A stretch of DNA of 64,000 nt, taken from contig QAOA01001012.1 of assembly GCA_003255065.1 (NCBI GenBank), positions 1 through 64,000 on the forward strand, given 5' to 3'. Position 1 is the first letter of the stretch, and every line of letters begins with the position of its first letter. Below are positions 1 through 10,677 of the stretch, in pieces. Both the position numbers and the translations under genes were made by a program. The DNA comes from Cercis canadensis. Its lineage: Eukaryota > Streptophyta > Magnoliopsida > Fabales > Fabaceae. The notes below the pieces were generated by a model, which was not told where the DNA came from, did not search any database, and saw only the letters and a list, made by a program, of their open reading frames with translations.

Positions 1-819
1 CAATATAAATACCATTCAATGCTCGTGGAATGTATCAATGATGATGACTGTTATTGGTAATAGATTCAAATCAATTTTGTTTTCGGTATTAAAAAGTTTA
101 GGGTGTGAGAAAGCTATCTCATTCTCAGGCGAAGATATGTCACATGAAGGAACTCTCTTCTCATTATTTCCAACTTCTTTATGTTAAAGGTAAACAGCAA
201 ACAGTAACTAATCAAAATTTTCAAAACTATGTACATTATAAATATATGGATTTAGTTTTGAATCATTAACCGTATATGAGTTTAACACAATCAGTAAAAT
301 GTGTTGCTATATATTATAAAAATATTAAAAAGAATTTATTGATGCATTTTTGTTTATTAGTAATGTATAAATTTTTTTTAGATATTTTAACTACGATTTT
401 AGATTCAAATACAAAACTTGCAAATCTTAATGACTACTTCAGTATCACTCAATCACAACTATTTAATAAATATATAAAGTTTTACATTAACAATAGATAA
501 ATTCTAACTCTAAATATAGACTTAAAAATTACTTCATGGATCAGGTAATGCTGATTCTAGCTTAATATGGGCCAAGTAAATCAGGCATTGGACTGATCAG
601 ACATACAGGATATAAGCCAGATCCAAAACAAACTTTTTCTTCCTTATTAATGTGTAGAGTCAAAGTTGTTGCTTCCTCAATTGATTGGTCGGAGAAGATA
701 GAGAGCAGCATTTATGGTATCTGATTGATCTGATGCATTGGAAGATTCAAATAATAAAAGATATATAATATCTCAGAAGACATAACAACGTAAGCTGCAT
801 GTGGGGTTGTTGTACTGTG

Positions 820-939
820 TCACAAGTCACAACAAAACGACAAGTTCCACCATTTTTCATGGGCAAGACTTGTAGGTAGGATTAGGAACAGCCAGAAAGT
901 GATGTCTAACAATGGCAAGTGTTCACCCACAATTGCCAT
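820..939 (-). pseudogene. Short relic frame conserved between the tandem units
   Basis: Read on the minus strand from 939 this gives 39 codons with a hydrophobic core. A related frame occurs in unit 2 (stop at 2960-2962) and both contain the pattern GEHLPLLD-[IM]-TFWL-x-LILP. Family unknown. The 5' ends differ and no larger gene is visible, so this is treated as a relic of a small, possibly secreted, protein exon and not as a working gene. Confidence 0.25.
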
Positions 940-1082
940 TTTAGAACCTCTACTCCCAATCAGAGAAAGGGAACCAGGGTTGTCTAACTAAAAATGTGGT
1001 TATTCACTTGGTGTTGGAATAACTGCAGTTATAAAAGAAGAATCACAGTTTGAATGTAAGAAACATAGTTTACAATGGAATA

Positions 1083-1200
1083 ATATCGTACGAGTGGTTA
1101 ACTCAGGTGGTTTTAATGGCTAGAAGTTTGGTTCGAGTTTCCACGTTTAAGTTGTTGCAACAAATTAAAAAAAATTGTAATCACAAGGACTAGTAGCTTA
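1083..1200 (+). mobile_element. tRNA-derived SINE-like head
   Basis: The segment has an A-box-like 'taactcaggtgg' (~1099) and a B-box-like 'ggttcgagtttcc' (~1130) at tRNA spacing, followed by an A-rich tract. A diverged counterpart with the same A-box is at ~3310-3400, and both recur at ~11757 and ~14087 in the duplicate. No cloverleaf can be folded, so this is not a tRNA gene. Confidence 0.4.
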
Positions 1201-2012
1201 ACTTGTACATGGTTAGGTGTTCAGCTTTTCTAGCTACTGTAGTTTCAACCTAAACATGTACTCATAGTCTCATACCATATTTTCTAGGATTCGAAACTGT
1301 TATTTTCATATAATTTGTATCCCAACTCCTAAGGATTAAGCAGATTATATATTACTGCTTATAGTGATATACTTGGTTGTCCACATATTATATACTATAA
1401 CCATTTATGGACATTCTTTTCGTTAAAATTTTAAGATGACTAGTTTCTTTATATGGTATTTGCGTTTTTTTAGATATGACTAATTTTTTCATATGGTATA
1501 AGAGTTTTTTCGATGAATTGGTTAACATATTATCTTGTAAATTAAATTTCAGTATAAAATAAGACTGATTTTTACTTTGTTGATGCATACCCAACACTTG
1601 CTCTCATTTGAGGGGATTTTGGATGTTCTCTTTTATGCTTTTGAGTTGATTGGTTTTTCTAATATATATTATCCAAAAGAGAGGGTAAACTTTCAATTAT
1701 ATTAGTTGAAGGTTGGGAGTATACTGTATACCATCATGAAGTACATGCTAAATCAGTTAAACTAACTAGCAGTATTCAATGCCATATTGAAAGAGACGAG
1801 GCAGCGTTTTTAAGAGAAAATCAAAACTCACTGCAACAAATGGTAGTAACACGCCGCATATGTAGTTAAGTAGGGACTCCCATGTCAAAGGAAGGACACT
1901 CTTATCATCGTTTCCAACTTCTTCATGTCAAATGTAAACAGCAGACAAATAAAAGAATAACTAATCAATTGTCAAAACCTGAAAGCATGAGTTTGATATC
2001 TCTTATTTAAAT

Positions 2013-2267
2013 GAGTTAAATACATTTTTTGTCCTTGATTTTTTTTTAAATGTTACTTTAGTCCTTAAATTATTTCTTGTGTTACTTTAATTTTTAAATA
2101 ATTACTCTACTCGTCAAATCAATCATTTAAATGATAATTTTTTGTGCTACAGATGACTAATTTGACAGACAATGTGATTATTCGAGAATTAAAATGACAC
2201 AAAAAATAAATTAATGATTAAAATGACATTTGAAAAATAATTTAAGAACGAAAAATATATTTTACTC
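2013..2267. mobile_element. MITE with 9-bp TSD (Mutator-like), family A
   Basis: A 255-bp element whose two halves are imperfect inverted repeats. The left end reads gagttaaatacatttttt and the reverse complement of the right end reads gagtaaaatatatttttc. It is flanked by perfect 9-bp direct repeats, tatttaaat, at 2004-2012 and 2268-2276. A 9-bp target duplication with long terminal inverted repeats is typical of the Mutator superfamily. It has no coding capacity. Related copies are at 12688-12942 and 19408-19637. Confidence 0.85.
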
Positions 2268-4215
2268 TATTTAAATTTGTGTTCGTGTAGGCTCAAGTTT
2301 AGAACCTTAATCTAGTATGAATTTGTATGATTGCGATTCATGAATTGTGGTGCTCGTCTCATGTTTAAAGGTGTAATCTATTGTCAACGGAGTTGGTTTA
2401 ATTAGAAGGATTGAATTCATTGATACAAAGAATTTTTGGTTTGATTCGTGTTGTTAATATTTTGTTACTAGTCCACCCAGAGTTTTGATTTCGCTCCTAC
2501 TTATGATTCTTTGTTAATAGACATCCACCAATTACACTATATCTACCTTTGCCATGAAGCAATATATTTGACTCTAGAATTTTTTTCTTACCAAAAAAAG
2601 AATACAGAAATCTGTTGGACGATTATCACTCTTTGTTATTTATAATTTTATTAAATTTTATATTAATAGTGAGTCAAATTTAAATTCTAAATATAGACAC
2701 AAAATTACTTCATGAATGTGTAATCTGGATCCAGAATAAAACTTAGGTTGTGTAATCTCTTGGATAAGTAGATCCTGGAACTCAACACGTTGAGCAAAAG
2801 TATAATCTTGGACCACTGCAACTTTTTCCTTATCAAATTGTTGCTTGGCTCTAGAGAAAAATGTGTTCTCTCAATTTACATGGATAGGAAGATACAGAGC
2901 AGCATTTACGGCATTTGGAAGATTCAGAAGATCCAGATGTATATATATATATCTCTAACTTAGAAGATAGCAACAGAAAATGGTTGGGGTTGATGTACTC
3001 TGTCACAAGTGACAACAACAGTTGGGGAGCATTTTTCACGAAGAAGACTTTTAGGTAGAATTAGGAGCAGCCAGAAAGTCATGTCTAACAGTGGCAAATG
3101 TTCACCCACAAGTGTAAGAAGAACCTCCTCTACTCCAAATAAGGGAAAGGGAGAATTACGAGTGAGCTAGGTTGACATTTACATAAATAATTAAACATGC
3201 ATGCCATGATATAAGAATATGGTTACTCATTTGGTTTTTGAATAACTACACTTATAACAGAATATTCACATTTTGAATGTGATGAACACAGTTTTCAATG
3301 GAGTAACATCCTACGAGTGGTTAACTCAGGTGGTTTGAACGGTAGAAATTTGATTAGAGTTTCTAAGTTTGACTTGTAGCAACCAATTCATCAAAAGAAA
3401 GTCATAAGAAGGAGCAGTACCTTCTTCTATTAGGTTATCTACATTTAAAATATCAAAATTGTTGAAATGACTTGACGTGATATAAGAGTCTCTTTAATTA
3501 AGTTATCAAAAAGTTTGATTCTTATTACCTCAATTATTTTATAAATTAGATTTCAGTGCAAAACAGTTGATTTATGTTTTGTCCATACTTCATATCTCAC
3601 ACTTGCTTTTGCTTAAGGGGGTGATTTTTGGATCTTCTCTATCAGATTAACCTTTCCGAGTTGATTGAAAATTGGAACTACCATCACGAATTGCATGCTA
3701 AATCATTTAAACTAGCAGTATTCATTGCCACCTTAAAGCTGAGCAGATAACTAACATCCATATGTAATTGCCTTCATTTGTTTTGATTCAAAACATATAT
3801 ATAATTAAGTGAATAGGGATTTTCAGTTTCGTCTCATGTAGAAGCAAAATTTGATGCAAATGCTCAGAGTCATAAATTTAACATATGGAGATTTTGTTTT
3901 TAATACATAATTTTCAAGTACAATATAAATATTAGTGTTTTTCAATTTTTTGTGGTCATAAAGATGCATTTTCAAGTTACCTGGTTTACCCTGATGGTTG
4001 GCTGAAATTTTGGGTAATTTCTATCCTAAGTTTAAGTGATAAAATGGATTTATGATGTAATTAAAGAAAACGATCCATTTCAGAGTGCATTAAGAATTTG
4101 AGTAACCAATTAAAAAGAATTGAATTGAATTGATTTATAATTAAGCTCTTCTATGAAACCTGTTAATTAGAATTATATTAATTAGAAATTTTAATTTATT
4201 TTCAAATGTAGTCAN

Positions 4216-4500
4216 CCTGACACGCTGGCTAACAACCGGCGTGTTCACTCTTCTTCACCATGATGCTATTGATATTCTTTTAGGGAGTGAATGAGATTGA
4301 GGTAACCCCGTGGCATTTAATAACCATGATGTATTATATAAGATCATTGTTATGATTTTTTTGTTTTCGGTAAACAAATGGAGATGGAGCCCACATATCA
4401 TTAGTTTTGAAGAAAGCAACATGGTGAAAGAAGGAGAAGAGTGAACACGCCGGCTGTTAGCCGGCATGTCTGGGTGGGGCCCATTGCACAAATTTAGTTT
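4216..4500. mobile_element. GC-rich foldback element, left end cut off by N
   Basis: Two arms are inverted copies of each other: 4222-4262 (ctggctaac..ccggcgtgttcactcttcttcaccat) and 4420-4466, giving a hairpin with a ~160-bp AT-rich loop. The arm carries the word 'gaacacgcc', also found in the GC-rich core of the nested element at 62791-63288. The left terminus is lost at N4215, so the target duplication cannot be read. It looks like a non-autonomous foldback transposon related to the Mutator-like MITEs. Confidence 0.55.
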
Positions 4501-5666
4501 TTTTTTTAAGTTTTTAATTTTTAAAAAAACTGTAATATTTAGGTAAATAAGTTAAAAAGTATAATAATTGTCTAAATAAGTTGTCAAAGTATAATATTGA
4601 AGTCAATGAGCCATGAATGAAGAGTATATGCCAAAAATAGTATTTCAGCCTCACATCAAATACTTTGATCACCCTTATAACTAGAGAATATGTCACTAGA
4701 CACACAAATTATTGACATTTAATGTATAGAATATACATATACTAATGCGATTAATATCTATGACTCTTATGATCAAACGAAAAAATATTAAATTTCAAAT
4801 TTATAATTTGGTGTTATCTTTGAACTATTCATATCTTAACATGCTATGTGCATTCACAATTTAAAGGATATATTCTTATACATTTTTATTTTAATAAACT
4901 ACAACGTAGTTTTTGTAAAATGTTAAAAAAAACTAAGCTACTAGATATAGTTTAGTAATAAAAAAAAAAAAAGTTGAATAATTTACCAGAAGTTTTGAGT
5001 AGTTTGCTACAAGAGAAATGGTAGAATACATCTCTTTTTTCCTCTCTTACTAAGATACTATCAAATGCTATTTAAAAAGAAAAATCTATTATCTAATTAA
5101 ACATCACATATTTGTCTTTATCATTCACTTTCAATATTATTAATAGAAAAACCTACAACAGATAATTTGGTATATGATGGTGCAAAAAGTAAAGTTATAA
5201 GGACAGAAAATAATGAGATAAAAAAAAAATCCCCTCTTCCTAAAGAAAAATAATTTATAGCTTTTTTAATATGATTTATTTTCTTTCCATTATGTCCCAC
5301 CCTTCATTTTTCTTTTCCTTCCAACTATATATCTCATATCCAAACAAACTACTAATTGGATCCTAGAACTACTACAGCTAGTTCATTAATTATAACTAAA
5401 GTTAAAGTTTGCTGGATAATTTTTGCTTAAGCAAATTAATTAAGATTCCATATTGATGTGAAGGTGAGCAATGAGCCAATGAGCCAATGAGCCAATGAGA
5501 AATATAATCAAGTTGAGAAGAGACAAGGTCATTTTCAATCTATTTTGTTTGTTGCCAACGGTGGTCATCGATAGCAATTGATCGGTTACTTTCACATCAC
5601 CCTTACTTGAAACTAGCCCTTTGCTTTTTCCTCTCGTACGCGTTGTTGCATGTCCTAATTTGGGCC
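4501..5666. other. AT-rich spacer with 8-bp minisatellite
   Basis: No gene is seen. The only ordered structure is a short tandem repeat of gagccaat, three full units plus gag, at 5473-5499. Elsewhere there are A/T homopolymers. Confidence 0.6.
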
Positions 5667-6651
5667 TATCATGGAACCAACCATGTGGTCCTGTATGGCA
5701 ATATTTTCTTTTTCTTAGTTCTTTCAATTAAATTGATAAGCATAAAGTCGTACTGTTAAACAGATACGATCATTATTTATACCAATACTTCAATTATTTT
5801 ATTGAATATGAAAATTTGTAACTTTAAAAAAAATCGTTCAAATTATAATGTTTAAATATGTGCCTTATAATACTAATTGAGTTATAGATCAGTTGGTCAC
5901 AATACGCTATTAGCAAGAAGATAGTCTAGTATTCAAGACATTTTATTGACAAAATGAAGGTCTCAAAGTGTTCCACCGCACAAAGTTATAGTTGTAGGCG
6001 CTTCGACAGCGAGACAAGTTTGATAAGTCTTGCTCTATTCAAAAATTTGGGTCAAACTCTAATTCTTAGGTTATAAAAAAAAATGTGTCTTATAATTAAA
6101 TTGTCCAAATATTAATTGTATCAATAAAATGTATTGTCCTAGTGATATTTAATTTTTTTTTATATCATGGAACCAACCATGTGGTCCTGTATGGATTTTC
6201 TTTTTCTTAGTTCTTTCAATTAAATTGATAAGCATAAAGTCATACAGTTAAACAGATACGATCATTATTTATACCAATACTTCAATTATTTTATTGAATA
6301 TGAAAATTTGTAACTTTAAAAAAATCGTTCAAATTATAATGTTTAAATATGTGCCTTATAATACTAATTGAGTTATAGATAGTTGGTCACAATACGCTAT
6401 TAGCAAGAAGATAGTCTAGTATTCAAGACATCTTATTGACAAAATGAAGGCCTCAAAGTGTTCCACCGCATAAAGTTATAGTTATAGGCGCTTCGATAGC
6501 GAGACAAGTTTGGTAAGTCTTGCTCTATTCAAAAATTTGGGTCAGACCCTAATTCTTAGGTTATAAAAAAAAAATGTTTCTTATAATTAAATTGTCCAAA
6601 TATTAATTGTATCAATAAAATGTATTGTCCTAGTGATATTTAATTTTATTT
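5667..6651 (+). repeat. 496-bp tandem duplication
   Basis: 5667-6162 repeats at 6163-6651 with a few substitutions and small deletions; both copies begin tatcatggaaccaaccatg. Each contains a segment with weak tRNA-like boxes ('gatcagttggtc', 'tattcaagaca') that may be an old SINE. There is no N at the join, so this looks like a real recent tandem duplication. No coding potential is seen. Confidence 0.9.
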
Positions 6652-6696
6652 TTTCTGATTAATAAACTATTTTTATCTGTCATGCAATCATTGGGT

Positions 6697-6855
6697 ATAT
6701 CTTGTTAATCTCCCTTCTCCTAAACTTCCTCACATATTTCTTCATTTTTTTTTTCTTTTGTTTTAACGATAAAGACATATCTTGTTAATCTCCCTTCTCC
6801 TAAACTTCCTCACATATTTCTTCATTTTTTTTTCTTTTGTTTTAACGATAAAGAC
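6697..6855 (+). repeat. 80-bp tandem duplication
   Basis: The unit 6697-6776, starting atatcttgttaatctccc, is repeated at 6777-6855 with one base difference in a T tract. It lies right after the 496-bp tandem duplication. Confidence 0.9.
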
Positions 6856-8206
6856 ATCCTCACAAATTTTCCTGGGTGTTAGCCTTAAGATTTAAACCTT
6901 AACTAGTTTATACGAACCTATTACATTCTTACCATCATATTAAACCCTTGGAATTTCATTCTTTCTATTTGTTTACGCGTATATAATTAACATATTTGAA
7001 AGTATCAATATCAGTTTTTCTCTAGTGATTTGGTCCAATTTCATTTCGTTGCCTGGTTCAAACATGTCAATATGCCGCCCACTAAGACTAAGGTTTGATC
7101 TGTTACCACTTCATAGAAGCACACTTAATAAAATATGACAAATACTATGATGAGTGGTAAAGTGGGTATTAGTAATTCCAACAAAGAATATGTGTTTGTT
7201 AAATTGTCAAAGGAAGAAATCTTGGTTCTCTTGTCAAATCAAATAACAAACAAAGAATAAAAAAAAAAACAAATAAACTATCATAACTAATCAATTGTCT
7301 AAACCTGAATGGGCATGAGTTGGATAACTCTTATTTTTGTGTCAACGTGGGCTCCATCTATCTAGAAACTCATGGATATGACATGGTAATTTGAATGATT
7401 ATCAAGAGCGGTGCTTGGCCTTCATGCTGAAAAAGGGTATCTATTAAATTGATAATCACTTTTTTTTTTTTTTCTACATTTTGCTTAGTCATACATTAAC
7501 GTAGACTGAAAGTCGTGACATGATTAAGCTTATGACTTATGACTTATCCATTTATAGCTAGCAATTACTTGAAAGGTGGCCCCAGCAATTAGCTGTTTGT
7601 TGCTTCTTTAGAGGGCCATTTTATTTGTGTCCAACAGATTACTGAAGCGCGTTATTTCCCCAAATACCAACAAGTTTGGTATCCAATAAGCTCTACAGCC
7701 GAATCACTTTTGACATTTTCCTCCTCTGAATATACATTATACATTTATATCTTTTTTTTTAATGCAAATTAATTAGTTTATTATTTAAACTTTAAGGAGT
7801 CATTTGTGCTCATTTCTCCAAATTAAGTTATACTATTCATTTTGATTTCATGTAACTTTTAGATCTCTATGGAATGAGCACTTTATTTTTTACTAAAGGC
7901 TATNGTTATTTTTATCCAACAGTTTATAATTGAGTAGTATTAAAATCGTCCTCACGACTTGTGAGTTATGTGTTTAAATTTAGAATCGTAGTCAAAATTC
8001 TAAAAAAAAAAAAAAAGAAGCCATTTTGGCCTGGTTTTTTTTTTATATTAATTATTTTGACCCATTTTTTCATATAAAAAAAAAAAAAAAAACTCTGATC
8101 TAGACCTTAGAAGCACCGAAACATCAAAAAACAGCATGTACCCGTTTTGGGGACGGGCGAAACGAGTACCATTCCACTGAAAAGCAAAAAATTCATTTTT
8201 TTAAAA
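6856..8206. other. Spacer without a gene
   Basis: AT-rich intergenic DNA with a single-N join at 7904 and a SINE-like segment at 7930-8018. A fragment near 7190-7350 resembles the start of the ~1.8-kb tandem unit ('aactaatcaattgtc'). No exon-like stretch is seen. Confidence 0.5.
7930..8018 (+). mobile_element. SINE-like fragment with poly(A) tail
   Basis: This segment matches 20957-21048 over its length (shared pattern agtagta-ta-a, then 'tgtgtttaaa', then 'gtcaaaat' or 'gccaaaat'). It ends in a 15-base A tract. Two dispersed copies with an A-rich 3' end suggest a retroposed SINE; the family is not identified. Confidence 0.4.
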
Positions 8207-8215
8207 TTATTTTTA

Positions 8216-8764
8216 GGCTTAATTGTAATTTTGGTCCCCCTATTTTAACTACTTGAACGTTTTGGTCCTCCTTCTTTAAAAATGAACTATTGAGTCCCTC
8301 TATATTCATAAAATATACAAGTTTAATCAATTTATCTTTAAGTCAAAATTCTTAGGTTTATTTCAAGGTGTAAAGTTCTCTGATTCATAATCTCACCGTT
8401 CAGATTGAAGAGCTACGTCTTGTGAATCTTTTCATTAAATTTCAGCTCGATCTAACGGTGAATAAGTCTAAATTTTTGGTTAGATGAAAACTTATGGTTT
8501 TGGTATTTTAGGCTGAGTTTCACCGTTAGATTGAGCTCAAATTTAGTGAGAAGGTTCACAAGATGTAGCCCTTCAATCTGAACAGTGAGATTATGAATCA
8601 GAGAACTTTACATCTTAAAATAAACCTAAGAATTTTGACTTAAAGATAAATAGATTAAACTTGTACATTTTATGAATATAGAGGGACTCAATAGTTCATT
8701 TTTAAAGAAGGGGACCAAAACGTTCAAGTGATTAAAATATGGGGATCAAAATTGTAATTAAGCC
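8216..8764. mobile_element. Foldback MITE with 9-bp TSD (Mutator-like), family B
   Basis: A 549-bp near-palindrome: two ~245-bp arms, 8216-8463 and ~8516-8764, separated by ~55 bp. Both ends begin ggcttaatt when read inward. It is flanked by perfect 9-bp direct repeats, ttattttta, at 8207-8215 and 8765-8773. Long terminal inverted repeats with a 9-bp duplication point to the Mutator superfamily. The high arm identity suggests recent insertion or ongoing arm conversion. A transcript would fold into a long double-stranded RNA. No coding capacity. Confidence 0.93.
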
Positions 8765-8773
8765 TTATTTTTA

Positions 8774-9090
8774 CGTTTCAAAATTCTGAGTTTCGTAAGA
8801 AAAAAAAACGCGTGCGAAACAGGAGAGGGAAAACCGGTCACAACGTGGGTAACTTTCTTCACTGTTCCGCTCATTTTCCCTCTGTTTCCTCTCTCTCAAA
8901 TGCACCAAAGATTCCTTCAACCCCGAATCAATCAACAGATAGATGAGAAATGAGATGCCCCTTGTTGCTGCTAAGACAACCTCTGCTACTCGCTTCAGCT
9001 GGCGCTAGGCTCTGCCTCCTATTTTGGGCCGGGTTCGACAGCTTACTTGGGCCAGCCCAGAAAACTGCTCCAAATGGAACTCTCATAGTC
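8774..9090 (+). pseudogene. GC-richer, leader-like island
   Basis: Unlike its surroundings this stretch is GC-richer, with a C/T-rich leader-like run at 8850-8905, a possible start at 8950 and a GGGCC-containing motif near 9025. The frame from 8950 has only 63 codons and runs into AT-rich DNA with no donor site or homology recognised. It could be the first exon of a lost gene or an old promoter. Confidence 0.25.
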
Positions 9091-10677
9091 TTAAGCAGCC
9101 CAAATTATTTTTACACATTTTTAAAATTAATAGTGTTATGATTTGAATTTTGATTGATAATTTATATTTTGAGTTAATACTTAATACTTGTTAGTTGTTA
9201 TTTTTTTTTGTTACGGATTAATAGTTAATATTTTTTAATGTTTGAAAATTTTAAAATTGTTCATTATATATATATATATATATATAACGTGACAACATAC
9301 CCGTACCCGTGTAATATAAATCTAGACTAAGGAGTTATGACCTTAAATTTTATTTTTTTTGGTTATTTAGTCTAAATCATTCTAGTTTTTCCTATATTTT
9401 CTGAATTTTATTTTTTTAAAAAAAAATCAAAACAAACCAAAAAGCTATCATTCGGCAATATGTTTAATAAATTATACATAATAGATATTTTTAATAATTT
9501 CGGCAATGCTAATTGCATCCACACTAAACTTACTAAAAACTTTAATAAAATAACTTCATTGAAACTACAAGATTTCACTAAACTTTAATCAAACAACTCA
9601 AATTAATTATACATGGCTACATGTGAAACCCAACGACTGGATTTCACTGGTTTGCAAGTAGCTTTTCTAGTAACTTAAACGATGGACACTGAAGAACAAC
9701 CATCATCATTCTCTTCTTTTTTTTGGCTAAAATTCTATCATTATTCTTTTCTTTCTTGGGTAATCTTCAAAGCATATTTTTCTTTTCTTGAAAAATATAA
9801 TAGTTCATTAGCCAGAACTGTGAATACAATTTCTGCAACAAAGTGCTTCCTCAATGAAAGGTGGAACTCCCTAGCCTTCAAAATTTTTAAGCCCCTGAAC
9901 CTGAAGCACATTGATGCACAAATTGATAACAATCTCTGGGAATCCATCTTCAAAGCATAAATTATACTCAGTATTAGTGAATACCATGTTCCCTTTTTTT
10001 TTTTTTATTTTTTTCTTATGAAAATATACTATGTTTGGAGTAAGGCACATGGTATTAGGCCCATTAGACTTTGTTCAGTATGTCACTTCCAGCTGTTTTA
10101 TCTAATGAATTTGTATATCTCGCAGCCCAACATGTTAAACAAACTTGCAATCAGGCCCAAGATATTTTTTTTTTTGTGATTAAAAGTTTAGAATAAGAAA
10201 ATATTATTTCGTTTCAAGGCCATGTACATGTTTAAATGAAAACTTACGATGGTATTTACAATAACCTACCAAGGGAGGAATACTAGCAGAAGATATCGAA
10301 CTTAAGCATTACATGTTGAGTGCTTTCATCTTTACTAGCTAAACCAACCTCTACCTTAGCACCCGAGATGTTATGCTAAATCATTTTAATTTTTTCTATC
10401 TACAGTGCTCCATAAGAGGAGAGACCAGGAGCGTTCCCATTTTCAATCTGAAATTGTCAAATTGGTAAAAATGAATATTTCTACACCCACTATCCACTTC
10501 TTTCAATTTTGTACGTTCTCAAATTCAAAATTTACTGGCTCATTGGTCCTTTTGATTCCAAAAACAGGTCCCAAATTAGTGGTGGAGTATCCATAATTGA
10601 TATCGTACAATTGTGTTTGTTAGTATTTTAATCAGATTGTCAAATTAAATTGGTAGAGCTTTTCCCGTGAAACATTT
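9091..10677. other. Spacer without a supported gene
   Basis: AT-rich DNA with a (TA)n microsatellite at ~9268-9290. One open frame of 92 codons (9682-9960) overlaps an opposing frame of similar length and has no recognisable domain, so it is not called. Confidence 0.45.

Larger units (their letters stand above)
110..3780 (+). repeat. Diverged two-unit tandem repeat, ~1.8 kb per unit
   Basis: Two diverged units lie head to tail, roughly 110-1855 and 1860-3780. Shared landmarks in order are a 'ttccaacttctt' segment (170 and 1916), an 'attacttcatg' segment (~528 and ~2704), a 'gagcagcattta' segment (~700 and ~2898), a 'cacaagt..acaac' segment (~820 and ~3003), a tRNA-like segment (~1090 and ~3310) and a 'cagtattca' end (~1770 and ~3715). 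Unit 2 has gained the MITE at 2013-2267. A fragment of the start of the unit recurs near 7190-7350. The same array reappears in the right copy of the 4.2-kb block. Confidence 0.75.
1..4214. repeat. Left copy of a 4.2-kb duplication
   Basis: This block is repeated almost base for base at 10678-15017. Base 1 aligns with 10678 and base 4214 with 15017. The right copy is longer only because it contains two extra stutters at single-N joins (12985 and 14625). Differences are scattered single bases. The block ends exactly at an N (4215), so an unmerged allelic contig is at least as likely as a real duplication. No convincing gene lies in it; the content is old SINE-like and retroelement-like debris, one MITE and a diverged tandem repeat. 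Confidence 0.93.

Noticed and set aside
1083..1150. Possible tRNA gene
   Set aside because: Box A and box B resemblance only; the acceptor and anticodon stems do not pair, and diverged copies sit in repeats.
5440..5727. 95-codon minus-strand open frame
   Set aside because: Its C-terminal part is produced by the gagccaat minisatellite and its N-terminal part by the 496-bp repeat edge.
9682..9960. 92-codon plus-strand open frame
   Set aside because: An opposing frame of 70 codons overlaps it, no family is recognised and no splice or promoter context supports it.
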